64,000 nucleotides of DNA from Pseudomonadota bacterium (GTDB lineage: Bacteria > Pseudomonadota > Gammaproteobacteria > Xanthomonadales > Wenzhouxiangellaceae): the NCBI GenBank assembly GCA_013285445.1, contig CP053448.1, forward strand, positions 3,269,530-3,333,529. The letters are read 5' to 3'. Positions 26,763-38,616 of this stretch are shown one piece after another. A program made the translations under genes and the position numbers. Every line of letters begins with the position of its first letter. Position 1 is the stretch's first letter. Below the pieces are notes generated by a model. That model was not told the origin of the DNA. It saw only the letters and a program-made list of their open reading frames with translations, and did not search any database.

Positions 26763-26779
26763 TTCACTCCCGCAGTGAA
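26763..26779. promoter_or_regulatory. inverted repeat between cca and the RND operon
   Basis: TTCACT-CCCGC-AGTGAA, a perfect 6-bp stem with a 5-base centre. It could be a repressor site for the efflux operon or a weak hairpin after cca. No T-tract follows. Confidence 0.35.
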
Positions 26780-26819
26780 TGAATTGACAACGCTACAGCG
26801 GTTTGGTGCCGCCCGAAAA

Positions 26820-28085
26820 TCAGGAAGCGGGGCGCTCCAGGTCGGCCACGGCGCGCACCCGGGCCGCATGCAGCGCATCGGCAATCGCCGGGCCGGCAAG
26901 CCCCTGGTCGATCAGCTCACGCACGTTGACACACTGCGCGCGTTCATGCGCCCGACGCAGAAATTCCGCCTGCGGATAGGACAGGTGTTCCCGGCCCTTG
27001 CGGCCGCGCCGGTCGGCCTCGCAGGCGAGCAGAAACGGTTCCAGACGCTGCGGCCGCCGGAAGGCATCGAGCGCTTCGAGCAGCTGCACAACGCGTGCCG
27101 GGCGCAGCTTCAGTGCGCGATGCGCGATCAGATGATAGTGACCGACCAGACGGGCCAGATCACGGCAGTCGGTCGGCACCCGCAAGCGCTCACTGACCGC
27201 ATCGATCGCCGCCAGTCCGGCCTCTTCGTGGCCGGGATGACGCGGCAGCAACGCCGGCGGCGTCAGCGCCTTGCCGAGATCGTGGAGCAGGGCTGCGTAG
27301 CGCGCCGCCAGCGGGGCAGCCAGGACCGCGGCCTGGTCGACGACCATCAGGGTATGCACACCCGCGTCGATCTCGGGATGATAGTCGGCCACCTGTGGCA
27401 CGCCGAACAGTCGGTCGATCTCCGGCAGGATGTCGGCCAGGGCCCCGGTCTCTCGCAAGAGCTCGAAAAAACGCGACGGCCGCTCGCTCATGAGCGCAGC
27501 CGAAAGCTCCTGCCAGACACGCTCGGCAACCAGCTGCCGGGTTTCACCTTCGGCAACCATGCGGCGACACAGCGCAAGCGTTTCCGCGGCCACCGAGAAG
27601 GTCGGAAAGCGGGCGGCAAAGCGTGCCAGCCGCAGAACACGCACCGGATCCTCGCCGAAGGCCGGTGAGACATGGCGCAACCGCTTATCGGCCAGGTCGG
27701 CACGACCGCCCCAGGGATCAACCAGTTCGCCTTCAGGCGTGCGGGCCATGGCGTTGATGGTCAGGTCGCGGCGCCGCAGGTCATCTTCGAGGGTCACATC
27801 CGGGCCGGCGTGAAAGGTAAAACCGCGATAGCCCGGACCCACCTTGCGCTCGGTTCGGGCCAGGGCATACTCCTCGCCGGTTTCCGGGTGAACGAAGACC
27901 GGGAAGTCGCGGCCGACCGGCCGAAAACCGCGCTGGATCATGACATCGGGCGAAGCACCGACCACCACCCAGTCATGGTCGGCCGGCTCGCGGCCTAGCA
28001 GAGCATCACGCACCGCCCCGCCGACCTGGTAGATGGCCAGCCCGCGCAGCCGCTCGTCATCCGGATTGCCGCTACGACTGCCCAC
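26820..28085 (-). CDS. cca: CCA-adding tRNA nucleotidyltransferase (multifunctional)
   Basis: About 421 residues. It closely follows E. coli Cca: [49 protein letters not shown] and the C-terminal HD domain ([13 protein letters not shown]). It repairs or adds the 3' CCA of tRNAs; the HD part gives phosphatase and phosphodiesterase activity. I place the start at the GTG at 28085 because homology begins soon after ([10 protein letters not shown]). Upstream ATGs at 28133 and 28199 are in frame but lie within the neighbouring gene. The proposed start overlaps that gene's end by 14 bases. Confidence 0.93.
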   Translation of the reverse strand: MGSRSGNPDDERLRGLAIYQVGGAVRDALLGREPADHDWVVVGASPDVMIQRGFRPVGRDFPVFVHPETGEEYALARTERKVGPGYRGFTFHAGPDVTLEDDLRRRDLTINAMARTPEGELVDPWGGRADLADKRLRHVSPAFGEDPVRVLRLARFAARFPTFSVAAETLALCRRMVAEGETRQLVAERVWQELSAALMSERPSRFFELLRETGALADILPEIDRLFGVPQVADYHPEIDAGVHTLMVVDQAAVLAAPLAARYAALLHDLGKALTPPALLPRHPGHEEAGLAAIDAVSERLRVPTDCRDLARLVGHYHLIAHRALKLRPARVVQLLEALDAFRRPQRLEPFLLACEADRRGRKGREHLSYPQAEFLRRAHERAQCVNVRELIDQGLAGPAIADALHAARVRAVADLERPAS

Positions 28086-29028
28086 GGCGCGCCTGACGAC
28101 GGAAACGCTGGTAACGCTGCTGTTTGCCGCCATTGCCCAGCCAGGTCGGGGCCAGTTCAGCCAGCCCCCATGGACTGATCCCCAGCTCGCCAAAACCATT
28201 TCGGGCGCATACGCTGTCGAGTTTGAGCGACTTGTAGTTGTCGCTGGAAAATGGTTTGCCGGGCACCAGATCGAAGGCCAGTCCCTGGAGCCTGCCGAGC
28301 CAGTCGGGCAGACCGATCACGGCCCGGCGCAGACCGAGCCGGTCCCGCACCCAGCGAACCACCTCGATCAGGGTCCACGCCTCCGAGCCGCAAAGCTCGT
28401 AGGTCTTGCCGTAACTGCGCTCGTCGTCCAGCGCCAGCGCGAAGGCCTCGGTGACATCGCCCACGTAGACCGGCGCGAAGCGGGCCCGCGGGCGGGCCAG
28501 CGGCAGCACCGGAGAGATTCGCAGCAAGGTGGCAAAGCGGTTGAGGAAGCTGTCGTCGGGACCGAAAATCGTCGATGGCCGAAAGAGGGTCGTCATCAGC
28601 CGCCCGTCGCGCTGTGCCGCACGCACGCGCGCCTCGCCGCCGCCGCGCGTGCGCAGGTAGTGGCTATCGCCGCGTCCGGCATTGAGCGCGCTCATCTGCA
28701 GCAGTCGCCCGACGCCAGCCTGTGCACAGCACTCGATGACCGTCTCGACCAGCTCGACATGGGCGCGCCGGAACCCGGCGCCGCCGAAGCCGCGCTCGTT
28801 GAGAATCCCGACCAGGTTGATCACCGCGTCGTGTCCGCTGAGCTCCTGGCCCAGCGCGGCCGCATCGTGGGGGTCGAACTGCCGGATGCGGACTCCGGGC
28901 ACCACGCGAAGCTGCCGGCATCCCGGAGCGTAGCGGGTGGCAATGGTCACGGCATGACCATCGCGGCTCAGGCGCCGGGCCAGGTGACCGCCGACAAATC
29001 CGGAACCCCCGAGCATCAGTATCTTCAT
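28072..29028 (-). CDS. NAD(P)-binding epimerase-like protein, NDUFA9 type
   Basis: 318 residues of an atypical short-chain dehydrogenase. The N-terminal GGSGFVGGHLARRL dinucleotide site is followed by INLVGIL and the FRPSTIFGPDD segment common to complex-I NDUFA9-like proteins and NAD-dependent epimerases. The usual YxxxK pair is not evident, so it may bind nucleotide without acting as a dehydrogenase. It is probably co-transcribed with cca. Confidence 0.8.
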   Translation of the reverse strand: MKILMLGGSGFVGGHLARRLSRDGHAVTIATRYAPGCRQLRVVPGVRIRQFDPHDAAALGQELSGHDAVINLVGILNERGFGGAGFRRAHVELVETVIECCAQAGVGRLLQMSALNAGRGDSHYLRTRGGGEARVRAAQRDGRLMTTLFRPSTIFGPDDSFLNRFATLLRISPVLPLARPRARFAPVYVGDVTEAFALALDDERSYGKTYELCGSEAWTLIEVVRWVRDRLGLRRAVIGLPDWLGRLQGLAFDLVPGKPFSSDNYKSLKLDSVCARNGFGELGISPWGLAELAPTWLGNGGKQQRYQRFRRQARRGQS

Positions 29029-29067
29029 TACCTTGATCCTCTCGTGTTGACAGGGTGGTGGCTGCTT

Positions 29068-31032
29068 CTACGGCGCACAAGCGAACGCAGCGGCCCCCGC
29101 CTGCGGCGCGATCTGTGCCGCAAGCAGCCGGGGCGGCCGCTGCAGCTGCCACTCGTAGATCGTGGCAAATGCCAGAACGCGCGGCACGTAGTCGCGTGTC
29201 TCATGATACGGCAGCGTTTCGATCCAGACATCCGCCTGACCATTCGGGCGCTCATCGAGCCAGCGCGTCGCGGCGCCGATGCCGGCGTTGTAGGCGGCCG
29301 CCACCGCCACCCAGTCACCGGAAAAGCGGCGCTCGAGTTCGGCCAGGTGTGCCACGCCCAGCGCCACGTTGACGGCCGGATTGCGCAGCGCTGAGGGGCC
29401 GGTGTAACTCAGGCCGTTGCGCGCAGCCACGGCGCGCGCGGTCGAGGGCATGAGCTGCATCAGCCCAATGGCGCCGGCCGGGGAGCGTGCATCAGGCTGC
29501 ATGGCCGACTCGGCCCGCATCAGGCCATAGGCCAGCGCGGGGTCGATACCCCAGCGGCGGGCGGCCTCCAGCACGCGGCCTTTTTCGGCCAGCGGAAACC
29601 GCCACGGATAGGCGCGCGTGGTGCCGGCATCGTTGAACGCGCGAATGGCCAGATCGTGCCAGCCATGGCCGGCCGCCAGCAGCGCCGCCTGCTCCAGTTC
29701 GGCGGCCACCAGACGTCGGGCCACGCGTGCCCAGGTCTGCCGCGCGTGGTTGATCAGTCCGACATGGAACAGCTCCAGCGCGCGCTCGAATTCCGCGTCA
29801 CGCATCAGGCGCCGCTGTATGGCCGCGTCGGCGGCCACGTCCTGCTCGCACAGATTCAATGGCTGACCCAGGCGGGCAGCGGCCAGGAATCCGTAATAGC
29901 TGCTCTCGGCGGCCAGCGAGGCAAACGCCACGAGCGCTTCCGGGCGACTCATTTCGGCCAGCGCCCGGCCGCGCCAGTAGCGCCAGCGCGAGCGGGCCTG
30001 ATCCCGCAGCGGCATGGCCTGGATACTCGACAGCACATCCGGCCAGTCACCCTGGGCCAGTGCAGCCCGCGCCCGCCAGGCCATCATCTGCGCATCGCGC
30101 ATCGTTTCGGGCAAGGCATCGATCGCGTCGATCGCGCCGGCGTCCAGCGCCACGGCGCGAAACAGGGCGATCTCGCGCTCGATGCGTTCGCGCCTGGCCG
30201 GGTCCAGCCCGAATCGATCGCGCAGTGAATGCCAGCGCGCCTCGGCGCGCGCCCAGTCTTCCCGAGCCAGCCGCTTGATGCCCCACGCCACCAGGGCCCG
30301 GGAACGATCATGGTCACGCCAGCGCCTGGCCTGCCGCAGCGTAGCGTCCGGACGGCTGTACATGGTCAGCCAGTGATCGGCCCAGGGGCGTTCGGTCGGC
30401 GGCAGATAACGCTTGAGATAACCGGCCAGCTGGTGCTCGCCGGCCTCAACGGCAAGCAGAAAGCGGCGCCAGGCGGTTTCCGGTGCCGGATTGCCCTGGC
30501 GCCGCCACCAGGCAAAGACGGCATCACAGGCATCAGGCTGTGACCGACCGACGGTCCACAAACCGGCCACCTCCTGCTCGAGCCCGTCGAGCCTGCCGGC
30601 GGCAAGCCGCGCACGCGCACGGTGGCACCGAACGCGGGTATCACTGACGCCATCGGCGTAACGCAGGAGCGTATCGTAAGCCCCGCGTTCGCCGAGGCTG
30701 CGCAGCCAGGCTGTCTGCAGACGCGAGGCGAACGACCAATGGCGGTAACGGGCCAGAAACCGCGCCACCATCGTTTCCGATAGCTGATCAATGCGCTGGC
30801 GGAAAAGCTCGAACTGAAGGTAGGGGGTCAGCGGATAGTCGTCGAGGCGGCCGATGGCCTCAACGATTCCGGACTGATCACCCTGCCCCGCAGCCGCCCA
30901 GCCGGCAAGGAAGATCTCGCGCTCACGTTCGCGCTGCACTGAATCGCCCGCACTCCAGGCGGCCACGCTGATGACAGCCCCCAGCACCGCGAGCACGGCC
31001 TGCGCCGCACGCGACCAGAACCCCGCTATCAT
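29068..31032 (-). CDS. slt: soluble lytic murein transglycosylase
   Basis: 654 residues from the ATG at 31032, which has an AGGA ribosome site nine bases upstream and opens a signal peptide (MIAGFWSRAAQAVLAVLGAV). The superhelical, TPR-like body is followed by the C-terminal catalytic domain: GLMRAESAMQPDARSPAGAI holds the catalytic Glu, and GLMQLMPSTA follows. It cleaves peptidoglycan, leaving 1,6-anhydro ends. The length matches E. coli Slt70. A longer frame to 31176 lacks support. Confidence 0.93.
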   Translation of the reverse strand: MIAGFWSRAAQAVLAVLGAVISVAAWSAGDSVQREREREIFLAGWAAAGQGDQSGIVEAIGRLDDYPLTPYLQFELFRQRIDQLSETMVARFLARYRHWSFASRLQTAWLRSLGERGAYDTLLRYADGVSDTRVRCHRARARLAAGRLDGLEQEVAGLWTVGRSQPDACDAVFAWWRRQGNPAPETAWRRFLLAVEAGEHQLAGYLKRYLPPTERPWADHWLTMYSRPDATLRQARRWRDHDRSRALVAWGIKRLAREDWARAEARWHSLRDRFGLDPARRERIEREIALFRAVALDAGAIDAIDALPETMRDAQMMAWRARAALAQGDWPDVLSSIQAMPLRDQARSRWRYWRGRALAEMSRPEALVAFASLAAESSYYGFLAAARLGQPLNLCEQDVAADAAIQRRLMRDAEFERALELFHVGLINHARQTWARVARRLVAAELEQAALLAAGHGWHDLAIRAFNDAGTTRAYPWRFPLAEKGRVLEAARRWGIDPALAYGLMRAESAMQPDARSPAGAIGLMQLMPSTARAVAARNGLSYTGPSALRNPAVNVALGVAHLAELERRFSGDWVAVAAAYNAGIGAATRWLDERPNGQADVWIETLPYHETRDYVPRVLAFATIYEWQLQRPPRLLAAQIAPQAGAAAFACAP

Positions 31033-31876
31033 GGTTGTCCTGTTCCAGCACTCATTGCGCCATCCGGTCATCAGCGGTCGACATCCCTTGCTCTCAATCA
31101 CGCTCATTTTGCTGGCCATCGGGCTGGTGGCCGGCCTGCTCGCCGGCCTGCTGGGCATCGGCGGCGGTCTGGTCATCGTACCTGCATTGACCGCCTTGTT
31201 TCTGGTTCAGGATATGGCCCTCGATACGGCCGCGCCGATGGCGGTTGCGACTTCACTGGGGACCATGCTGCTGACCACCATCGGTGCCGTGTGGTTCCAT
31301 CACGGCCGCGCAGCCATCGACTGGCGCGGCGCGTGGCGCCTCGGGCTGGCCGTGGCCGTCGGTGCAAGCGGCGGTGCCTGGCTCGCCTCGTCCGTACCGG
31401 GCAGCCTCCTGGCGCGCGTGTTTGCCGTCATTGCCGCGGTGATCGGCTTGCGCATGGCCTTCAATCCCGACCGTCCGGTCGTCGAGGCACGATCGCCCTG
31501 GCCACGTGGCTGGCCCCTGATGGGCCCGGCCATCGGCGGCATTTCGGCCATGATCGGTATTGGCGGCGGCACCTTCAACGTCCCCTATCTGGCGCGAAAC
31601 GGCTACCCCATGGTGCAGGCGGTGGCAATGGCCAGCGTCTGCGCCTGGCCCATCGCGCTGGCCGGCGCGGCGATGTTCGCGCTGCTCTCGCCGGAGACCG
31701 CACCGGATCGCTGGACGGTCGGTTACCTGTGGCTGCCGGGCGTGGTCACGATCGGTCTCGGCGGCATGCTGGCCGCCCCGCTTGGCGCGGCCCTGGCCCA
31801 TCGTCTGCCGGCCTCTCGGTTGCGCCGGCTATTCGGTGTGATGCTGGTAATCGTGGCGCTGCGAATGGCCTGGTAG
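31031..31876 (+). CDS. TauE/SafE-type sulfite/sulfonate exporter family protein
   Basis: 281 residues, about eight membrane helices with the repeated family motif GLLGIGGGLVIVP and IGIGGGTFNVP. It is thought to export sulfur-containing anions. The start is uncertain: the ATG at 31031 overlaps the divergent slt ATG and has no ribosome site. A TTG at 31088 (LLSITLILL...) could be used instead. Its 3' end overlaps the convergent exonuclease-family gene by 48 bases. Confidence 0.85.
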   Translation: MVVLFQHSLRHPVISGRHPLLSITLILLAIGLVAGLLAGLLGIGGGLVIVPALTALFLVQDMALDTAAPMAVATSLGTMLLTTIGAVWFHHGRAAIDWRGAWRLGLAVAVGASGGAWLASSVPGSLLARVFAVIAAVIGLRMAFNPDRPVVEARSPWPRGWPLMGPAIGGISAMIGIGGGTFNVPYLARNGYPMVQAVAMASVCAWPIALAGAAMFALLSPETAPDRWTVGYLWLPGVVTIGLGGMLAAPLGAALAHRLPASRLRRLFGVMLVIVALRMAW

Positions 31877-32635
31877 CACCACATCGTCTCCAAGGTTGAG
31901 GGTCATTGCCAGCGGCCGGTGATCCGAATAGCTCACCGGCAATGCCCGCAGCTCGGCGATATTCATGTCAGCGGAGACCAGAATATGGTCAATGGCGCGC
32001 TGCGGATGCCAGGACGGAAAGGTCAGCACGTGCCGATCGGGATTGATCAGCCCGGCCTCGTCACAGAACCGCATCAGCTCGCGTGAACCCGGCGGCGTGT
32101 TGAGATCGCCCATCACGACCACATGCGGAAACTCGCGTACCAGCCCGGCTACGTAGCGCAGTTGTTGACCGCGAGCGCGGCGCCCGAGCGCCAGGTGCAG
32201 CACGACCAGATGGAGCGCGCGCTGGCTTTCACCGAAGCGCGCAACGATGGCGCCACGACCCGGAATCGCGCCCGGCAACCGATGCTCTTCGATGGCCGCC
32301 GGCTCGATCCGGCTGAGCAGCCCGTTGCCGGCGTGGGCGACGATGCCCACCTTGCGATTGCCCTGGTGATTCCAGTAGGGAAAGCGCGCGTGGGTTGCCA
32401 GATACTTGGCCTGATTGAGAAACCCGGACCGCAGGCTGCCGCAATCGACCTCCTGCAGCGCAACAATATCGTAGTCGCGAACCAGTTCGGCGATGGCGTC
32501 AAGATTGGCCACCCGCTGGTTGTTCGGCAACACCTGCCGCCAGCTGCGGGTAACATACTCACGGTACTTGCCGGTCGTGGTGCCGGCCTGAATGTTGTAG
32601 CTCAGCAGCCTGAGCTGCCGGCCTCGGCCGCTCAC
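31829..32635 (-). CDS. endonuclease/exonuclease/phosphatase family protein
   Basis: 268 residues with the EEP metal-site marks in order: LLSYNIQAG, ALQEVD, VVMGDLNTPPGS and the final SDHRPLAM. No signal peptide, so it is probably cytoplasmic. The substrate (DNA, phospholipid or nucleotide) is unknown. It follows dsbA by five bases and probably belongs to the cyt c4-dsbA transcript. Confidence 0.88.
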   Translation of the reverse strand: MSGRGRQLRLLSYNIQAGTTTGKYREYVTRSWRQVLPNNQRVANLDAIAELVRDYDIVALQEVDCGSLRSGFLNQAKYLATHARFPYWNHQGNRKVGIVAHAGNGLLSRIEPAAIEEHRLPGAIPGRGAIVARFGESQRALHLVVLHLALGRRARGQQLRYVAGLVREFPHVVVMGDLNTPPGSRELMRFCDEAGLINPDRHVLTFPSWHPQRAIDHILVSADMNIAELRALPVSYSDHRPLAMTLNLGDDVVLPGHSQRHDYQHHTE

Positions 32636-32640
32636 GGCGG

Positions 32641-33351
32641 CTAGCCGGATTCCGTCGCGGACTGTTCGTCAGCGGCTGGTCCGGCCTCTTCGGCTGCCTC
32701 CGACGCTTGGTTGGCGCCTTCGCCCAGTCCCAGCGCCTCGGCCTCACGCGCGACCAGGTAATCAACCACCTCCATCATCTCGTCGTAGCTGTTGAAACCA
32801 CTGGGGCTGACCCGCCACTTGCCCTGAACGACAACCGTTGGTGTACCTCGAACACCGAATCCACGCACCTCGTTGCGGTTCTGACGCATGCTCGCATCAA
32901 CCGCAAACGACTGCGCGGTATTCTTGAACGAGCTGGCCGACACGCCGTACTGCTCGTAGAACCCGGCGATATCATCGAAACTGCGCATCGACCGGCGCTC
33001 GTCGTGCACTGCCTTGAACAGCGCCTCGTGCGAGTCATCCAGCAGGCCCATGACTTCAGCGGTGTAGAAGGCACGCGCGAACAGGTCCCATCCGGGCTGC
33101 AGCGCCACCGGCAGCCGCTGCACTTCGACATAGTCGGGCTGATCAGCCTTCCAGGCCTCCATGACCGGCAGAAAACGACGGCAGGCCGGGCAGGGATAGG
33201 CGAACGCATCGGTGACCACCACCCGATCCTCGGGCGTGACCGTCGGCGTGCCAACACGATCGAAGTGCCGACCTTCCTGGAAGGGCTGGGCAGCCAGCGA
33301 TGTCGATACCAGCACCAGGGCGGCAAAGACGGCTGTCGAGTAGTAGCGCAT
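32641..33351 (-). CDS. dsbA: periplasmic thiol:disulfide oxidoreductase DsbA
   Basis: 236 residues from the ATG that opens a signal peptide (MRYYSTAVFAALVLVSTSLAAQ). The thioredoxin fold has the active site C54-P-A-C57 and a cis-Pro loop RGTPTVVV. E. coli DsbA has CPHC; the Ala here should change the redox potential. The protein ends in an acidic, Ala/Glu-rich tail of about 30 residues not found in E. coli DsbA. It introduces disulfides into exported proteins. It lies downstream of the cytochrome c4 gene. Confidence 0.9.
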   Translation of the reverse strand: MRYYSTAVFAALVLVSTSLAAQPFQEGRHFDRVGTPTVTPEDRVVVTDAFAYPCPACRRFLPVMEAWKADQPDYVEVQRLPVALQPGWDLFARAFYTAEVMGLLDDSHEALFKAVHDERRSMRSFDDIAGFYEQYGVSASSFKNTAQSFAVDASMRQNRNEVRGFGVRGTPTVVVQGKWRVSPSGFNSYDEMMEVVDYLVAREAEALGLGEGANQASEAAEEAGPAADEQSATESG

Positions 33352-33437
33352 TCGAGTCTCCGAATTTTTAGGGGCTTGTGCGGCTGTCAGACCGGCTTGT
33401 CCGATGGCAAGTTCCATTGAGTATTGACGGGCCCGCT

Positions 33438-34055
33438 TCACCAGCGGTCCATGTGCAGGCCCTCGATGTAGCTGCTGACGGCCTCGATTTCCTCATCGGT
33501 CAGATTTCGGCTGACCGCGACCATGATCTGGCTGTAGGGGTCGTCCTCGCCGTTGTGCTCGCCGCCGCGGTACGCCTGCAGGCGTTTGGCGGTGTAGTCG
33601 GCGTGCTGTGCGCGCAGCACCGGAAATCCGGCACCGGGAATGCCGTTGCCGGCCGGACCGTGACAGGCGCCGCAGGCGGGCACGCCCGATTCGGCGTTGC
33701 CGGCCTGGTAGATCGACCGACCCAGTTCGGCCAGCGACTCGTCGGCCACGCCGGAAGACAAACTTTGCTGCTCGTAGAAGGCCGCGATGTCGGCCAGGTC
33801 CTGGTCGCTCATTCCCTGCACGATCGGGTACATCTCGGGCACGTTGCGCCGGCCGTCCCGTATGAGGATGGACTGGCGGGCCGCGTAGTCTGCGTGCTGA
33901 CCGGCCAGCTTCGGCCAGATGGTCACCTGACTGTTCCCGTCCATGCCGTGACAGGAGGCGCATACGGCGGCCTTCTCCGCGCCGGCTTCGGGATCGCCGG
34001 CCGCCACCGCGATTAGCGGCACCAGGGCCGACAGCAACACCAAGATACGGACCAT
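33438..34055 (-). CDS. dihaem cytochrome c4
   Basis: 205 residues with a signal peptide (MVRILVLLSALVPLIAVAAG) and two homologous c-type domains with CASCH and CGACH and distal Met candidates. It is a periplasmic electron carrier to terminal oxidases. The pairing with dsbA downstream is common in gamma-proteobacteria. An in-frame ATG at 34076 would add seven residues before the signal peptide. Confidence 0.92.
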   Translation of the reverse strand: MVRILVLLSALVPLIAVAAGDPEAGAEKAAVCASCHGMDGNSQVTIWPKLAGQHADYAARQSILIRDGRRNVPEMYPIVQGMSDQDLADIAAFYEQQSLSSGVADESLAELGRSIYQAGNAESGVPACGACHGPAGNGIPGAGFPVLRAQHADYTAKRLQAYRGGEHNGEDDPYSQIMVAVSRNLTDEEIEAVSSYIEGLHMDRW

Positions 34056-34124
34056 CTCCACGCTACTCCTGCTCAATGACTTGAACCTGATATTATCGCC
34101 TCTTGATCAAGGCTGTGCCAGTCC

Positions 34125-34754
34125 GTGAATCCAATTCGTCCATTGCTCGACCGAGCCGAATACCTGCTCAGTGTGCACACGCAGGCGCAACTGCCCCCTG
34201 ATCGCGGCGTCGAGATTGCCATCGCGGGCCGCTCGAACGCCGGCAAATCGAGCCTGATCAACCGCGTTTGCCGACAGAAATCCCTGGCCCGCACCAGCCG
34301 CACGCCTGGCCGCACCCGCCAACTGGTGTTCTTCCGTCTCGACGAACAACGCCACCTGGTCGACCTGCCGGGCTACGGATTCGCCCGCGTCAGCGGTGAT
34401 CTGCAGCGTCATTGGCAGGGCTTGATCCATGGCTACCTGTCACGCCGCAAGGCCCTGATTGGACTGATCATCGTCATGGATATCCGGCATCCGCTCAAGC
34501 CCGGGGACATCGATCTGATCAACTGGGCAGCCGCTCGCGAGCTGGGCCTGCACCTGGTCCTGACCAAGGCTGACAAGCTTGGGCGGGGCAAGCAGAAGGA
34601 GGCGCTGCTCAGATTGCGCGACACCGTCGACGACTCGGTCGGCGTTCAGCTGTTTTCAGCCACCACCGGGCAGGGGCGCGAGGAGCTGGAACAGGCCTTC
34701 GCGCGCTGGCTGCTTCAGCCAACCGCCCGCGCCGGCGCCAGTCCCGGCCAGTAA
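34125..34754 (+). CDS. engB: ribosome biogenesis GTPase EngB (YihA/YsxC)
   Basis: 209 residues from a GTG. The small TRAFAC GTPase shows G1 GRSNAGKSS, the G2 region TSRTPGRTR, G3 DLPGYGFA, G4 TKAD and G5 SATTG. It assists assembly of the large ribosomal subunit. It diverges from cytochrome c4 and overlaps the convergent PilZ gene by 40 bases. Confidence 0.96.
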   Translation: MNPIRPLLDRAEYLLSVHTQAQLPPDRGVEIAIAGRSNAGKSSLINRVCRQKSLARTSRTPGRTRQLVFFRLDEQRHLVDLPGYGFARVSGDLQRHWQGLIHGYLSRRKALIGLIIVMDIRHPLKPGDIDLINWAAARELGLHLVLTKADKLGRGKQKEALLRLRDTVDDSVGVQLFSATTGQGREELEQAFARWLLQPTARAGASPGQ

Positions 34755-35122
34755 TCGAGCTGCGTCAGCTCTCGATCGAGCAGTTCCAAATCCCCCAGGT
34801 TGTCGGCCACCAGGTCTTTCAGCGACTCGAAACTGTCGACATCGACTTCGACGAAGCGACAGGCCATGCGCATTGATTCCAGTCGCACCACGTCGACCAC
34901 CACGCTGAACGCGATCTCGTCGCCCGCCAGTTCACCGCGGACTTCCAGCAGCAAACGGCCGTCGCCGGTCGGCAAATCAAGGTCACCGACCGGCTCGATC
35001 AGCGCCCCGTTAATGGAGATGTCAAGCAGGTCACAGAGATGGCGTTGGCCAGCGACGACCAGTTCACAGCGCGCATCGAAAGGAAAGCGGTGGAAACGGC
35101 GTCGCTCCGAGTATTTCTTCAT
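34715..35122 (-). CDS. PilZ-domain protein (c-di-GMP binding)
   Basis: 135 residues from MKKYSERRRFHR. The c-di-GMP motifs are present: RRRFHR near the start (the RxxxR element) and DISINGAL (the D/NxSxxG element). A single-domain PilZ protein of this size probably relays c-di-GMP levels to a partner; the partner is unknown. It diverges from dusB. Confidence 0.88.
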   Translation of the reverse strand: MKKYSERRRFHRFPFDARCELVVAGQRHLCDLLDISINGALIEPVGDLDLPTGDGRLLLEVRGELAGDEIAFSVVVDVVRLESMRMACRFVEVDVDSFESLKDLVADNLGDLELLDRELTQLDYWPGLAPARAVG

Positions 35123-35197
35123 GCGCTTTCCTCCCGGCAAGGCGCGTGGACCGTTGGCTGTCCCCCTGACCGAGCCATATCCATTCTACAATGCGTC

Positions 35198-37304
<2,107 letters not shown>

Positions 37305-37427
37305 AAACCGACGCGAAAACCAGAGGCCGGACTGCGCCGCGCTGGCCGGAGCAGTCATGACCCGGGCGCAGCGAGACACGGTCAGGCCTTGAGGGTGGGC
37401 GTATCGCGATCGGGCAAGCCGGTCGGT

Positions 37428-38366
37428 CTATTCGACGCAACTAAGACCCTGGATGCCGGTCAGGCGAAAGACCGGTATCTCTCCAGCCGCAAACCCGTTC
37501 CCTTCGACCGGCACCCATTTGAACAGGCCCTCGTCGCAGCCGCTGAATGACAGGATCAACTGACCCCAGAGCGTTGCCTCCACATCCTCTTCTTCGAAAT
37601 CCGGTGGAAACTTCGCACCTGCAGTCACCAGCGCATCGACTGAGATGACCAGACCATCGTGCTCACCCGTGCCCAACACCCACATCTGATTCCCGTCCTT
37701 GTCGTAGGTGTACCAGATGATGAGGGCCCGGTTGCCGTCGAGAATCTCTACACTCACACCATGGCCGGATTGACCGGGCAAGTACCACATGCCGGTATGG
37801 GCGGCGAGCACGGAAAAGCCCTCGTTGTCTGCCAGGGAAAAGCGCACATCGTCCCAGCGAGCAATCGAATCATTCTGCGAGCCACTGTCAGAAGTCTCGA
37901 CACCCAGCATCACTTGGGCAAAGTGCGTATCCTCAGGCGCCGTGAACTGTCCTTCGATGTCATGCCACTGGTCGGTGGGGTCATCAGGAGACGTGCCCGC
38001 ATAATTGCTGAATCCCGTGGCCCACTGATTCTCATCGAGCCACCTGATCACCAGCGTGGCTGCCCGCGCCTCTGAAGCGCCGATCACCTTGGCGGCGGCG
38101 GTTATAGAATAGGTTTCGCCTGCCTGAATCGGTACGGGAGCATGCGCGGTGGTACTGACACCGCCGTTGTTGAAGTTGTCGCTGACCTGGAGCGATCCCG
38201 GCGCCGTGCTGCCGTCGTCACCGACCCATGTCACCTCGTTATCGTTCGAGCTGTCCGGCTCCCAGCCACTGATATCGCTGTCGAATGTGCCGTTGGTGAC
38301 AAGGTTCTGCGCCACCGCAGGCTGGAACAACAGCGCCAGAAGCATGGCCAGGAATACTTTCTTCAT
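37428..38366 (-). CDS. secreted protein with carbohydrate-binding-like domain
   Basis: 312 residues with a signal peptide (MKKVFLAMLLALLFQPAVA). Residues about 20-175 form a jelly-roll resembling CBM4/9 (NLVTNGTFDSDISGWEPD...). The C-terminal part has the motif GMWYLPGQSGHG...WYTYDKDGNQMW, a module found repeatedly in extracellular proteins of Xanthomonadales relatives. No catalytic domain, so it probably binds a glycan or a surface. It is a single gene with about 250 bases of upstream DNA in which I see no clear signal. Confidence 0.78.
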   Translation of the reverse strand: MKKVFLAMLLALLFQPAVAQNLVTNGTFDSDISGWEPDSSNDNEVTWVGDDGSTAPGSLQVSDNFNNGGVSTTAHAPVPIQAGETYSITAAAKVIGASEARAATLVIRWLDENQWATGFSNYAGTSPDDPTDQWHDIEGQFTAPEDTHFAQVMLGVETSDSGSQNDSIARWDDVRFSLADNEGFSVLAAHTGMWYLPGQSGHGVSVEILDGNRALIIWYTYDKDGNQMWVLGTGEHDGLVISVDALVTAGAKFPPDFEEEDVEATLWGQLILSFSGCDEGLFKWVPVEGNGFAAGEIPVFRLTGIQGLSCVE

Positions 38367-38616
38367 CTTTTCTCTCCCTCGTTGAGGCTATGAGAATACG
38401 ACCGAAAACGCCTGGTTACAAGACTCTCTCAGATGCTGCCGCATCGGCATACTTCGTGTTGATGCTCGCTAGCGGGAAGCGGCTTTTGCCCGTATCATGC
38501 CGGGCCGGGATGACCCGGTCTGGCGCTATGGGTGCGAGAGATGACAGCGGGAGCCGGCCCGGCAGCGGGCAGGGCGATTGGCGTTGCCCGGACCAGATCG
38601 ACAATCAGAGCAAACG

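Noticed and set aside
24962..26782. 606-codon plus-strand frame opposite the RND pump
   Set aside because: Antisense shadow of a conserved transporter, common in GC-rich DNA.
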